The notes beneath the pieces were generated by a model. It was given only the letters and a program-made list of their open reading frames with translations, was not told where the DNA came from and searched no databases. From Mucilaginibacter endophyticus (GTDB taxonomy: Bacteria; Bacteroidota; Bacteroidia; Sphingobacteriales; Sphingobacteriaceae): DNA of 64,000 nucleotides. The number at the start of each line of letters is the position of its first letter. The stretch's first letter is position 1. Positions 43,337 to 52,497 of this stretch are shown here, in pieces. The position numbers and the translations under genes were made by a program. The stretch is from contig NZ_QPCG01000007.1 in assembly GCF_003351025.1 (NCBI RefSeq), positions 1-64,000 on the forward strand, given 5' to 3'.

Positions 43337-43987
43337 ATGAATCACCTCATAGCCCCATCTATCTTAGCGGCCGATTTTGCCAACCTGCAACGCGATATCG
43401 AAATGATCAATAACAGCGAAGCTGACTGGATCCACGTTGATGTTATGGATGGCATGTTTGTTCCTAATATCTCTTTTGGTTTCCCGGTGATAAGTGCTGT
43501 AAAAAAACACGCTACCAAACCGCTTGACGTACACCTGATGATTGTTGAGCCCGACCGTTACCTGAAAGCATTTAAAGATGCCGGAGCAGATAGCATCACC
43601 GTTCACCAGGAAGCTTGCCCTCATTTACACCGTACCATTCAGGCTATTAAGCAATTAGGTTGTAAGGCTGCAGTTGCCATTAACCCGGCCACTCCGGTAT
43701 TTATGCTGGAAGATATTGTTGCCAATCTGGATATGGTTTTGATCATGTCGGTTAATCCCGGTTTTGGCGGACAACACTTTGTTGAGAATACTTACAAAAA
43801 GATAAAAGAACTCAGGACACTAAGTGCCGAAAAAAATCCCGGTCTGTTAATTGAGATTGACGGTGGGGTAGACGCTAACAATGTAACAAAACTGATAGAA
43901 GCCGGAGCAAATGTGTTTGTTGCAGGTACTTCGGTATTCTCGTCGGCCGACCAGCTGGCCGCGATATCAAAACTTAAACATCCCTAA
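43337..43987 (+). CDS. rpe: Ribulose-phosphate 3-epimerase
   Basis: Interconverts ribulose-5-phosphate and xylulose-5-phosphate in the pentose phosphate pathway. A TIM-barrel protein of 216 residues: IAPSILAADFANL at the start, HVDVMDGMFVPNISFG with the metal-binding H and D, VHLMIVEPDRY, and MSVNPGFGGQ followed by IEIDGGVDANN, which supplies the second catalytic aspartate. The ATG at 43337 fits the family N-terminus better than a TTG six bases upstream. A single gene between a repeat-rich gap and serC. Confidence 0.95.
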   Translation: MNHLIAPSILAADFANLQRDIEMINNSEADWIHVDVMDGMFVPNISFGFPVISAVKKHATKPLDVHLMIVEPDRYLKAFKDAGADSITVHQEACPHLHRTIQAIKQLGCKAAVAINPATPVFMLEDIVANLDMVLIMSVNPGFGGQHFVENTYKKIKELRTLSAEKNPGLLIEIDGGVDANNVTKLIEAGANVFVAGTSVFSSADQLAAISKLKHP

Positions 43988-44188
43988 TTTATTATAATGG
44001 CAATAATTACTACCAGCCCTGTAGGGTTAGTTTAATTATTTGCAATCAAAGGGCCTTTTGTTGATTAATTGTATATTTTTTCAAAAAATGTAAATAATGT
44101 CTATATATTTTGTCAAATTAATTAACTTCGGCCCAACAAAATACAAACTTCCTAATAGTGTATTTAGAACCTACAATTCGTTAATTTT

Positions 44189-45256
44189 ATGAAACATAAT
44201 TTTGGTGCCGGACCTGGCATTCTACCACACGAAGTTTTAAAGCAAGCTTCAGAAGCAGTTATTGATTTTAATGGTACTGGACTCTCTTTGCTTGAAATTT
44301 CGCACCGATCAAAAGAGTTTGAGGCTGTTTTAGATGAAGCTGTAAGCCTGGTAAAAGAATTATTCAACGTTCCTGAAGGTTATTCGGTATTGTTTCTGCA
44401 AGGCGGCGCAAGCACCCAGTTTGCTTTGGCTCCTTACAATTTGCTGCCAGAAGGCGGTAAAGCTGCTTATGTTGAAACCGGCGTTTGGGCAAACAAAGCT
44501 TTAAAAGAAGCTAAATATTTTGGCGAAGTACAAGTTGTTGCTTCATCAAAAGAGGCCAACTTTACTTACATCCCTAAGGATTTTGAAATCCCGGCCGATG
44601 CTGCTTATATCCACATTACTTCTAACAATACCATTTATGGTACCCAGTTACAGGAGTTCTTTAAATCGCCTGTTCCGGTGGTTTGCGATATGTCGTCAGA
44701 TATTTTCAGCCGCGTGGTTAACGTTGCCGATTTTGGTTTGATCTATGCTGGTGCTCAGAAAAACATGGGCCCTGCAGGTGTTACTTTGGTTATTGTTAAG
44801 GATGATCTGCTGGGTAAAACCGGTCGTAAGATCCCTGCAATGTTCAACTACCAAACTCAAATTGAAGGCGGTTCAATGTACAATACCCCTCCGGTATTTG
44901 CTATCTACGTATCTATGCTTACCCTTAAATGGTTAAAAGCAAAAGGTGGCGTACCAGCTATTGAGCAGGAAAACATCACTAAAGCACGCGTATTATATGA
45001 AGAAATTGACCGCAACCCATTGTTTAAAGCAGTGGCTGCTGTTGAAGACCGCTCAAAAATGAACGTTTGCTTTGTAATGGAGAACCCTGAGTTGGAAAAA
45101 CCATTCCTGAAACTTGCCGAAGAACGCGGTATAGTAGGCATCAAAGGCCATAGGAGTGTAGGTGGTTTCCGTGCTTCAATTTACAACGCGTTGCCAATAA
45201 GCAGCATATACGTGCTGATTGACGCAATGCAGGAATTTGCTGAAGCAAATAAGTAG
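44189..45256 (+). CDS. serC: Phosphoserine aminotransferase
   Basis: PLP enzyme converting 3-phosphohydroxypyruvate and glutamate to phosphoserine in serine synthesis (also used in pyridoxal phosphate synthesis in some bacteria). The N-terminus HNFGAGPGILP, LQGGASTQFA (phosphate cup), CDMSSDIFSR (PLP aspartate) and AGAQKNMGPAG with the Schiff-base lysine are all present, and GHRSVGGFRASIYNA ends the chain. The length of 355 is normal. It is followed by serA after a 108-base repeat-containing gap. Confidence 0.96.
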   Translation: MKHNFGAGPGILPHEVLKQASEAVIDFNGTGLSLLEISHRSKEFEAVLDEAVSLVKELFNVPEGYSVLFLQGGASTQFALAPYNLLPEGGKAAYVETGVWANKALKEAKYFGEVQVVASSKEANFTYIPKDFEIPADAAYIHITSNNTIYGTQLQEFFKSPVPVVCDMSSDIFSRVVNVADFGLIYAGAQKNMGPAGVTLVIVKDDLLGKTGRKIPAMFNYQTQIEGGSMYNTPPVFAIYVSMLTLKWLKAKGGVPAIEQENITKARVLYEEIDRNPLFKAVAAVEDRSKMNVCFVMENPELEKPFLKLAEERGIVGIKGHRSVGGFRASIYNALPISSIYVLIDAMQEFAEANK

Positions 45257-45350
45257 TCCCCTAACCCCCTAAAGGGGGAACAACAAGTTTATAATTACCC
45301 CCGGTTATCTCAAAGGGAAGTTTACTCCCCCTTTAGGGGGCCGGGGGGCC
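45257..45350. repeat. CCCCCTTTAGGGGG-type inverted repeat between serC and serA
   Basis: Left unit TCCCCTAACCCCCTAAAGGG (45257-45276, continuing GGAA) and right unit ACTCCCCCTTTAGGGGGCCG (from 45324) with GGGGCC beyond, arranged as inverted arms around a 44-base middle. It fills nearly the whole serC-serA gap and could reduce readthrough or stabilise the serC mRNA. Confidence 0.75.
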
Positions 45351-45364
45351 AAATACTAAATAAG

Positions 45365-46318
45365 ATGATCAAAATATTAGCTAATGACGGTATCGACCCA
45401 ATAGGAAAAAAAATGCTGGAAGATGCCGGCTTTTTTGTAGATACCAACAATATTCCACAGGATGAGCTTCCTGAAAAATTGAAAAACTATGATGCTATTA
45501 CTGTACGTAGCGCTACTAAAGTACGTAAAGCATTAATCGACGCTACCCCCAACCTGAAACTGATTGGTCGCGGTGGTGTAGGTGTTGATAATATTGATGT
45601 TGATTACGCTAAAGAAAAAGGTATTGGCGTGTACAATACCCCGGCTTCATCTTCATTATCAGTAGCTGAGCTTGTATTTGCGAGCTTATTTGGCGCTGTA
45701 CGCTTTTTACCTGACAGCAACCGTAAAATGCCGGTAGAAGGTGGTACTAAATTTAACGATCTGAAAAAAGCTTACGCTAAAGGCATCGAGCTTCGTGGTA
45801 AAACTTTAGGTATTGTTGGCTTTGGCCGTATCGGCAGGGAAGTAGCTAAAATCGCTATCGGCGTTGGTATGGATGTTTTGGCTTATGACCTTTTTGATTT
45901 CAACCCTGAGCTGGATATCGTTTTAGGCGGTGGTACTACTGTTAAAGTATCTGTTAAAAAATCTACTCTTGATGAGATCATCGGTACAGCGGATTTCATT
46001 ACCCTGCATACCCCATTCATCGACAAAGCCCTTTTTGGTGCCGAAGAATTAGCTAAAACTAAAAAAGGTGTTGGTCTGGTAAATATTTCACGTGGTGGTT
46101 TGATTGACGAGCTTGCCCTGGTTGACGCTTTAAACAGCGGTCAGGTTTCATTTGCTGCACTTGACGTGTTCGACAATGAGCCTACTCCTCGCACAGAGAT
46201 CTTAACTCATCCAAAAATTTCCCTGACACCGCATATTGGTGCTGCCACCAACGAGGCCCAGGAAAGAATTGGCGTTGAGCTTGCAAGCTTGATCATTGCG
46301 CATTTCAATAAGGCTTAA
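45365..46318 (+). CDS. serA: D-3-phosphoglycerate dehydrogenase, short form without ACT domain
   Basis: First step of serine synthesis, oxidising 3-phosphoglycerate with NAD. The 317-residue chain has the Rossmann motif GIVGFGRIGREVAKIA (GxGxxG type), the catalytic arginine in NISRGGLID, the glutamate in LDVFDNEP and the histidine in LTPHIGAAT. There is no C-terminal regulatory ACT domain, so feedback inhibition by serine is not expected in the usual way. It forms the serine pathway pair with serC. An inverted repeat (46365-46403) follows. Confidence 0.95.
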   Translation: MIKILANDGIDPIGKKMLEDAGFFVDTNNIPQDELPEKLKNYDAITVRSATKVRKALIDATPNLKLIGRGGVGVDNIDVDYAKEKGIGVYNTPASSSLSVAELVFASLFGAVRFLPDSNRKMPVEGGTKFNDLKKAYAKGIELRGKTLGIVGFGRIGREVAKIAIGVGMDVLAYDLFDFNPELDIVLGGGTTVKVSVKKSTLDEIIGTADFITLHTPFIDKALFGAEELAKTKKGVGLVNISRGGLIDELALVDALNSGQVSFAALDVFDNEPTPRTEILTHPKISLTPHIGAATNEAQERIGVELASLIIAHFNKA

Positions 46319-46328
46319 TTCGCTAATT

Positions 46329-46403
46329 CACTCTAATTAGAGTGTGACAAGAAAATACAGTTTACAAGAACGGCACGAATTGATAAAATTCGTGCCGTTC
46401 TTG
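46329..46403. terminator. Palindrome and terminator-like hairpin after serA
   Basis: A perfect 16-base palindrome CACTCTAATTAGAGTG is at 46329-46344. A 17-base perfect stem follows, CAAGAACGGCACGAATT (46365-46381) against its complement (46387-46403), with loop GATAA. There is no T-run on the plus strand, so it may be a two-way terminator for convergent genes or a repeat. Confidence 0.6.
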
Positions 46404-46414
46404 CTTGAAAATAA

Positions 46415-46510
46415 ATGTCATTGCGAGGAGGAACGACGAAGCAATCTCGTAGCTGTGCAAATCGAACATGCATTGGCTACGAGATTGCCACGCTTCGCTC
46501 GCAATGACAT
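46415..46510. repeat. GTCATTGCGAG-family inverted repeat, copy 4
   Basis: ATGTCATTGCGAGGAGGAAC, then GAAGCAATCTCGTAGC, pairs with GGCTACGAGATTGCC and CTCGCAATGACAT at the far end. It is the closest relative of the unit at 40088. It is placed between convergent serA and the nuclease gene. Confidence 0.8.
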
Positions 46511-46522
46511 TTTTATCATTAA

Positions 46523-47923
46523 TTATATAATATAACTTACACCTTTCTCAGGCATAGTCACCCCATAGCCTTCCTTTTCCAGGTCGTTGGCTAATAACTG
46601 CATACTTTCCCCTTCGCCATGTACCAGGAATACGTGTTTCAATTTCGCCTTGTCAATAGCTTTTACGGTGTTCATAAGGTCATCATGATCGCCGTGGGCG
46701 CTAAGTACATCCGTTTGCTTAATTGTGGCGTAAACGGCCAGTTCGCGGTCTTTGATGTGAACAATCGAATCGCCACGTAGCAGGCGGTGTCCTAAAGTGC
46801 CTTTGGCGCAATAGCCAATGAATAGGATGGTGGCGTAGTAATTCTGGATGTTGTAAAACAGGTGGTCCTGTATACGTCCACCCTCGAGCATCCCTGCAGA
46901 TGATATGATGATACAAGGCTCCCAATAATTAGAGATCTGCCGGCTATCCTTCAGGGTCTCTACGTAAGTAAGGTTGTCAAACTCAAACTCGTCACCGCGT
47001 TTTTGGTAAAATTCCTGGGCTTCCTGATTTACGTGACTATGGTATTTCCTGAAAACTTCGGTAGCTTGTGTAGCCATCGGACTATCCACAAATACCTTAA
47101 CAGGAGGCAGTAAGCCGGTACTGAAAATCTTGTTTAAAGTATAAACCAATGACTGTGTACGCCCGATACTAAACGCTGGAATAATTAAACGCCCCTGTTC
47201 TTTAATACAGGCCTTTTCAATAACTTCAACCAGGGTTTGCTCAACGGTTTTATCTTTACTATGATAGCGGCCTCCGTAGGTAGCTTCTGATACCAGGAAA
47301 TCAACAGGAGGCAGGGGCTGAGGATCGTTTAATACAGGGTAATTTTTCCTGCCGATGTCGCCGGTAAAGGCAACTGATTTTTCTTCGCCCTTATCGTTTA
47401 TTTTGAATACTGCGGCCGCCGCACCCAGCAGGTGGCCAACGGGTACAAAAGTTAATTCGATATCGCCGGTGATACGGAAAGGTTTGTTGAAGCCTATGGT
47501 AACAAAGCGCTCAACCGTATCCATTACGTGTTTTTGCAAATACAGCGGTTGCACATGGCTGCTGTGCTTGCCTCTGCCGCGCCTGTGATGTTTGTTTCTT
47601 TCACCTGCTTTTCGCATAAACAGGTTTACGGAATCAAGCAGGAGCAGTTCGGTTAAATCGGCAGTAGGTGAGGTACAAAGTATTTGCCCGTCAAAACCCA
47701 AACGGATCAGGGTAGGCAGGTTGCCTGAATGATCGATATGGGCATGGGTAAGCACAACCACATCAATGGTTTCGGGGTTAAAAGGAAAGTTTTCGTTAGA
47801 TATTACACTGCGGTCCTTTTCATAATCCAGCCCGCAATCCACCAAAATTTTATATTGGCCAACCTCAAGCAAATGCATGCTTCCGGTTACCTGACGGGCC
47901 GCCCCGTGTATAGTTAGTTTCAT
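46523..47923 (-). CDS. Metallo-beta-lactamase/beta-CASP RNA nuclease
   Basis: A 466-residue zinc-dependent nuclease related to archaeal and eukaryotic CPSF73-like proteins and YSH1-type bacterial members. The metal motif VLTHAHIDHSGNLP is at about residues 56-69, VGHLLGAAA and FTGDIGR supply further ligands, the beta-CASP insert contains PAFSIGRTQSLVY, ISSAGMLEGGRI is the conserved link, and VLSAHGDHDDL and VFLVHGE are the final histidine motifs. It is expected to be an RNA 5'-3' exo/endonuclease in the cytoplasm; a DNA substrate cannot be excluded. Alone on the minus strand. Confidence 0.88.
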   Translation of the reverse strand: MKLTIHGAARQVTGSMHLLEVGQYKILVDCGLDYEKDRSVISNENFPFNPETIDVVVLTHAHIDHSGNLPTLIRLGFDGQILCTSPTADLTELLLLDSVNLFMRKAGERNKHHRRGRGKHSSHVQPLYLQKHVMDTVERFVTIGFNKPFRITGDIELTFVPVGHLLGAAAAVFKINDKGEEKSVAFTGDIGRKNYPVLNDPQPLPPVDFLVSEATYGGRYHSKDKTVEQTLVEVIEKACIKEQGRLIIPAFSIGRTQSLVYTLNKIFSTGLLPPVKVFVDSPMATQATEVFRKYHSHVNQEAQEFYQKRGDEFEFDNLTYVETLKDSRQISNYWEPCIIISSAGMLEGGRIQDHLFYNIQNYYATILFIGYCAKGTLGHRLLRGDSIVHIKDRELAVYATIKQTDVLSAHGDHDDLMNTVKAIDKAKLKHVFLVHGEGESMQLLANDLEKEGYGVTMPEKGVSYII

Positions 47924-48088
47924 TTTCTATAAGTGATACAAATCCCGGGGATTGGTATCGATAGTTATATTACGTTTAAGTAATCTTTAATTTGTGAATA
48001 TAGCAGTTTACATTCGTTTTGCTGCGAGTGTAAACGGATTAATCGGCTATAAGTTCTGACATATGCCGAATTAATCTGAGCAAGCTAA

Positions 48089-49921
48089 TCAGGCCTGGCT
48101 GCTTTCGAACTGAAGCTGACTTAGGTAACGATATAGTCCCTGTTCGTTGCTAATAAGTTCAGCGTGGCTGCCGCTTTCAATAATGTTACCTTTTTCAAGT
48201 ACTACTATTTTATCGGCTTCGCGAATGGTTGATAAACGATGAGCTATAATGATGGAAGTCCGGTTCTTCATCAGCTCTTCCAACGCTTCCTGTACCAGGC
48301 GTTCCGATTCGGAGTCTAACGATGAAGTAGCCTCATCAAGTATCAGTATGGATGGGTTTTTAAGCAATGCCCTGGCAATTGCAATACGCTGCCGCTGACC
48401 GCCGGATAGTTTTACGCCACGCTCGCCTACAACGGTTTCATAACCTTCGGGGAATGATGAGATAAATTGATGTGCGTTAGCACGTTTAGCAGCTTGTATG
48501 ATATCTTCTTTTGTGGCATTTAAACGGCCATAAGCAATGTTTTCCATAATAGTACCACCAAACAACAATACATCCTGCGGAACAATAGCTACCTGGTTAC
48601 GGATATCAGTTAAGGAATAATTATCGGCAGATTTGCCATCAAACAAAATGTTGCCGCTTTGCGGATGATAAAACTGCAGGATCAATGAAGCCATAGTTGA
48701 TTTTCCCGAACCACTTGGCCCAACAATGGCAACACGCTGCCCTGCATCGGCACTAAATGAAATTCCTTTTAATACGGTTATTTCCGGACGGGATGGGTAA
48801 GCAAATACCACATCGTTAAATGCCACGTCGCCTTTTATGGTTTGTTTGACAGCATTATTGCTTTCAACCATTGAAATGTCTTCACCTTGCTCTCCCAGAA
48901 TCTCCAACACCCGTTCGCTGGCTCCAACGGCTTTTTGCAGATTTGCATAAAGATCAGGGAAGCTACCCATCGCAGCGCCAACAAATATCGAATACATGAT
49001 AAAGGTTGTTAGATCGCCGACATAAATTTCATGGTTGGCAACCAACACCGAGCCATACCAGATAACACCAACAAAGGTTCCGAATAGGCAAAATACAATA
49101 AATGAAGCAAATGTGCCTCTGAATTTAGCGCCACGGACGGCAATGTTCACCACCTGGCGTAATATTTTATCGTAACGATTAGCTTCATAAGCTTCGTTAA
49201 CAAAAGCTTTTACATTAGCAATGCCTTGAAGGGTTTCTTCAACTATGGTATTTGATTCGGCTAATTTATCCTGTGCTTCGCGTGATAGCTTACGGATAAA
49301 GCGCCCGAAGAATACTGCAAATGCAACAAGGAAAGGTAAAATAGCCAACAGCGCAAGTGTAAGTTTAATAGATACAATAGCCAGTAGGGTAGTGCTACCC
49401 ACCATGATCACCAACTGACGGATCATTTCGGCAAAAGTAGTAGTAAGGGTATCCTGAATCTGGGATAGATCGGCAGAAATGCGGCTGTTCAGTTCACCAA
49501 CGCGGCGGTTGGCGAAAAAATTCATGGGCAAGGTAATAAGTTTGAAGTAAGTATCGCGCCTGATATCGGCCAATGATTTTTCGGCTACCTGTACAAACCA
49601 AACCACCCTGAAAAACGATACGAATGCCTGGGCAAACAAAATAATGAAACCCATTATGGCTATGGCATTTAATCCGTGCGGCAGATATTTGTATTTATAT
49701 ATGCCTTGTGCTGCATCAATTAACGCGCCCAAAATTGCAGGGAAAGCCAAGCCTACAAGGCTCGACAGGAACAGGAAAACTAATCCTGCAATAAATTTCA
49801 AACGGTAAGGTTTCAGGTAAGTGAGCAATTTTGCTACATTACGCAGGCTGCTCCGGTTTATTTTTGCTTTAGGTAATTCTGCTTCTGCCTTGCTGCCACT
49901 ATTCAGTCGTCCTCTTGCCAT
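48089..49921 (-). CDS. ABC exporter, fused membrane and ATPase domains
   Basis: A 610-residue half-transporter. Six transmembrane helices (about 40-330) precede an ATPase domain with Walker A GPSGSGKST, the signature LSGGQRQRIAIARAL, Walker B ILILDEATSSLD and the switch histidine in IIAHRLSTI. The order and SGNILFDGKS/VPQDVLLFGGTIMENIAYG details match multidrug/lipid exporters of the MsbA/BmrA kind; it would act as a homodimer. Substrate unknown. The next gene downstream in the genome on this strand is separated by 165 bases; upstream, the coiled-coil protein gene is 29 bases away, so they may be cotranscribed. Confidence 0.92.
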   Translation of the reverse strand: MARGRLNSGSKAEAELPKAKINRSSLRNVAKLLTYLKPYRLKFIAGLVFLFLSSLVGLAFPAILGALIDAAQGIYKYKYLPHGLNAIAIMGFIILFAQAFVSFFRVVWFVQVAEKSLADIRRDTYFKLITLPMNFFANRRVGELNSRISADLSQIQDTLTTTFAEMIRQLVIMVGSTTLLAIVSIKLTLALLAILPFLVAFAVFFGRFIRKLSREAQDKLAESNTIVEETLQGIANVKAFVNEAYEANRYDKILRQVVNIAVRGAKFRGTFASFIVFCLFGTFVGVIWYGSVLVANHEIYVGDLTTFIMYSIFVGAAMGSFPDLYANLQKAVGASERVLEILGEQGEDISMVESNNAVKQTIKGDVAFNDVVFAYPSRPEITVLKGISFSADAGQRVAIVGPSGSGKSTMASLILQFYHPQSGNILFDGKSADNYSLTDIRNQVAIVPQDVLLFGGTIMENIAYGRLNATKEDIIQAAKRANAHQFISSFPEGYETVVGERGVKLSGGQRQRIAIARALLKNPSILILDEATSSLDSESERLVQEALEELMKNRTSIIIAHRLSTIREADKIVVLEKGNIIESGSHAELISNEQGLYRYLSQLQFESSQA

Positions 49922-49950
49922 GTATACGTTTTCGTGTTTAAGCCGCGAAT

Positions 49951-50478
49951 TTACGCTTTAACACGGGTTTTTCGGAACATGAGTAACAAAATTGACGCAC
50001 CCATGAAAAGTATCACTATCACAAATATGGTTTGGCGGGTACTAAGGCGCTGTTCTGATGCTGTTAACTGTTGTTTGAGCTTGCTGTTTTGTTGCTGTAA
50101 ATGAGCAATGACTTTAAGATAATCAGAGTTAGCACTCTCGGTTTCGTGACTATGACTCTGGATTTGTTTTTGCAGAAAATCGCGGTACTCCAGCAGGATT
50201 TTAAGCTCTTTAAAAATGGCATCGTCCGTTTTGGCAATATCCATCAAAATGCCTGCCGACCGGCGGATATCATCCTTGGTTTGAAAGCCAAAAATGCCCG
50301 TATGCTGCCCGAGACTTTGCTCATACTGCCCGAATTTTTGCTTACGGGCAGCCAGCATGTTGTTTATTTTCTGACGCTGTAACTGGTAGGCCACCGAGTC
50401 GGAATTAACGGCACTTTGGGCAAATAACGTAGCCGACCCAATTAGCAGAAATGCAACAAGCAATGCAATTTTCTTCAT
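49951..50478 (-). CDS. Exported coiled-coil protein with C-terminal membrane anchor
   Basis: A 175-residue protein of unknown function. Signal peptide at 1-20 (LLIGSATLFAQ), a long helical/coiled-coil middle (about 30-140; LLEYRDFLQKQIQSH, LQQQNSKLKQQLTASEQRL) and one transmembrane helix near the end (IFVIVILFMGASILLLMF) with a basic tail. It should be periplasmic and tail-anchored in the inner membrane. It sits between the DUF62 gene (15 bases) and the ABC exporter (29 bases), suggesting one transcript. Confidence 0.7.
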   Translation of the reverse strand: MKKIALLVAFLLIGSATLFAQSAVNSDSVAYQLQRQKINNMLAARKQKFGQYEQSLGQHTGIFGFQTKDDIRRSAGILMDIAKTDDAIFKELKILLEYRDFLQKQIQSHSHETESANSDYLKVIAHLQQQNSKLKQQLTASEQRLSTRQTIFVIVILFMGASILLLMFRKTRVKA

Positions 50479-50493
50479 GTTATCAATCTGGGA

Positions 50494-51270
50494 TTATTGA
50501 AATTCTATGATCACCTTATCGTTAAGGTTAAGGCCTAACAAACCACTTGCATTACCTTTATTGATAGCAATTTCAAGGTGGTCGCTAATACCGAATAAAC
50601 AAAGTTTTTCGCCAACGGGTACTTCGTTATAATGCCAGCTTAGGTGGTTAATGGTTTCGTTGCGTTTAAAGTTGAGCACAAAACGTCGGCCTTGCTGTAC
50701 GTTGTTAAAAAACTCTTTGGTGATATTGGTTATCACATTCTGAAATGAATCGATATAGATCACCACGCCTTTGATGAGGTTTTTTTCGATAACAGGTTGC
50801 AAATTCATTTTGTTTTCGATATCATTTACAGGCAAACCTATTTCATTAAGCTTTCCGCCCTTGGCCAAATGACAGGCTGTTTTTACGAAGACATCTGCCA
50901 GCGGAAAGTGCAGGAATTTTAGGTCCTGCATGATATTAATCTCTACAATCTCTTCCGGTGCCTCATCAAACATTAGCGAAAAAATGCCATTATCTGCTCC
51001 TACAAAATAGTGCTTTTTATAGCGGATAGCGAGATACTTGGTATGGTCGTTATAAACAGTATCAATACCAATAAGGTGCACGGTATCTTCCGGAAAATAG
51101 TGGAAACTGTTTTTAAGTATAAAAGCAGCCTGCTGTACGTTAAATGCGGCTACGTTGTTGGTAATATCAACAATATTTACTGTAGGCAACAATTTGTAGA
51201 TGCTGCCTTTTAACGCAGCCTGGTAAATATCTTTATCGCCTAAATCAGTAGTTAATGTTATAATTGCCAT
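50494..51270 (-). CDS. SAM hydroxide adenosyltransferase-like protein (DUF62)
   Basis: A 258-residue member of the DUF62 family, related to chlorinase and fluorinase enzymes. Studied members hydrolyse S-adenosylmethionine to adenosine and methionine using an activated water. ITLTTDLGDKDIYQAALKG is at the N-terminus, VDITNNVAAFNVQQAAFIL follows, YFVGADNGIFSL and FPLADVFVKTACHLAKG are the family's conserved mid blocks, and IYIDSFQNVITNI is in the C-terminal barrel. It would lower SAM or control its level; halogenation is unlikely without the halide-specific loop. It is divergent from phoH with a 102-base spacer. Confidence 0.87.
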   Translation of the reverse strand: MAIITLTTDLGDKDIYQAALKGSIYKLLPTVNIVDITNNVAAFNVQQAAFILKNSFHYFPEDTVHLIGIDTVYNDHTKYLAIRYKKHYFVGADNGIFSLMFDEAPEEIVEINIMQDLKFLHFPLADVFVKTACHLAKGGKLNEIGLPVNDIENKMNLQPVIEKNLIKGVVIYIDSFQNVITNITKEFFNNVQQGRRFVLNFKRNETINHLSWHYNEVPVGEKLCLFGISDHLEIAINKGNASGLLGLNLNDKVIIEFQ

Positions 51271-51372
51271 TAATTTTATAAATATTTATTGCTAATCTTG
51301 TAGTAGCATTTGAAGCTACAAATATTCAATTTTTAATTCATAAAAATCTGTAACTAAAAAATCAAATTAGTA

Positions 51373-52338
51373 TTGAACGAGCTTAAGCTATCAATTGAAA
51401 ACGTAAACCCTGCAGTATTGTGGGGCCCGAATAATGATCATTTTGAGATCATTAAGAAGCAATACCCCAAGCTTAAAATAGTTGCCAGAGGCAGTGAAGT
51501 AAAAGTTTTGGGCGATGATAATGAATTGAATATTTTTCAGGAAAAATTCACTCACCTGATAAATCATGTTGAAAAATTTGAAAACCTCAACATAACCGAT
51601 CTTGAGCGGATTCTGGGTTCAAAGGCCAGCAACAACGTTGCAAATGCTGAACCGGCTACTGCCGATAAGTTTGCAAGCGGCGAGGTTATTGTATTTGGAC
51701 CTAACGGTATTATGGTTAGGGCGCGTACTACCAATCAGCGTCGTATGGTTGATAGTATCAACAAAAGCGATATCCTGTTTGCCATTGGGCCTGCTGGTAC
51801 CGGTAAAACTTATACCGCGGTGGCCTTAGCTGTAAGGGCGCTAAAAAACAAAGAAATTAAACGTATCATATTAACCCGTCCTGCGGTTGAGGCAGGGGAG
51901 AACCTTGGTTTTTTACCCGGCGACCTTAAAGAAAAGATCGACCCTTACCTGAGGCCTTTATATGATGCGCTTGATGACATGATCCCGGCCGAAAAGCTAA
52001 AGGTCTACCTCGAGAACCGTACCATTGAGATTGCTCCGCTGGCATTTATGCGCGGCCGTACCCTTGATAACTGTTTTGTTATTTTGGACGAAGCCCAGAA
52101 TGCTACAGATATGCAGCTGAAAATGTTCCTGACCCGTATGGGGCCATCGGCTAAATTTATCGTAACCGGCGACGTAACGCAGATAGATTTGCCTAAAAAG
52201 CAACAGTCAGGCTTACATACCGCTTTAAGGATCCTAACCGATATCAAAGGCATCGAAATAGTATACCTGAGCGGCGAAGACGTGGTGAGGCACAAATTAG
52301 TAAAACGAATATTAGAAGCCTACGGGGATATACAATAG
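51373..52338 (+). CDS. phoH: PhoH-like ATPase
   Basis: A 321-residue cytoplasmic P-loop ATPase of the PhoH/PhoL family, linked to RNA and ribosome maturation. An N-terminal domain (about 1-95) precedes Walker A GPAGTGKT (about 139-146) and Walker B FVILDEAQ (D239), with LTRPAVEAGENLGFLPGDL, FMRGRTLDN and VTGDVTQIDLP as further family blocks. The start is a TTG at 51373, chosen because no ATG fits the conserved N-terminus. It is divergent from the DUF62 gene. Confidence 0.92.
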   Translation: MNELKLSIENVNPAVLWGPNNDHFEIIKKQYPKLKIVARGSEVKVLGDDNELNIFQEKFTHLINHVEKFENLNITDLERILGSKASNNVANAEPATADKFASGEVIVFGPNGIMVRARTTNQRRMVDSINKSDILFAIGPAGTGKTYTAVALAVRALKNKEIKRIILTRPAVEAGENLGFLPGDLKEKIDPYLRPLYDALDDMIPAEKLKVYLENRTIEIAPLAFMRGRTLDNCFVILDEAQNATDMQLKMFLTRMGPSAKFIVTGDVTQIDLPKKQQSGLHTALRILTDIKGIEIVYLSGEDVVRHKLVKRILEAYGDIQ

Positions 52339-52492
52339 TTAGGTGATTGGAGGTTGGTGATTGGAGATTAGTTGAAAAATTAATGTCCGGTCGGCAACTT
52401 TTAATCTTTAATAATGAAGTGATTTGAGGTTATTGACTATAGGTGGAAATGCAGCTACCTAATCTCTAACCTCCAATCTCTAATCACTAAAA
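52338..52492. repeat. GATTGGAG inverted repeat upstream of purC
   Basis: Left part TTAGGTGATTGGAGGTTGGT with GATTGGAGATTAG, right part CTAATCTCTAACCTCCAATC with TCTAATCACTAA, imperfectly complementary (52338-52369 and 52461-52491). It fills the phoH-purC gap. Confidence 0.7.
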
Positions 52493-52497
52493 AAAGA

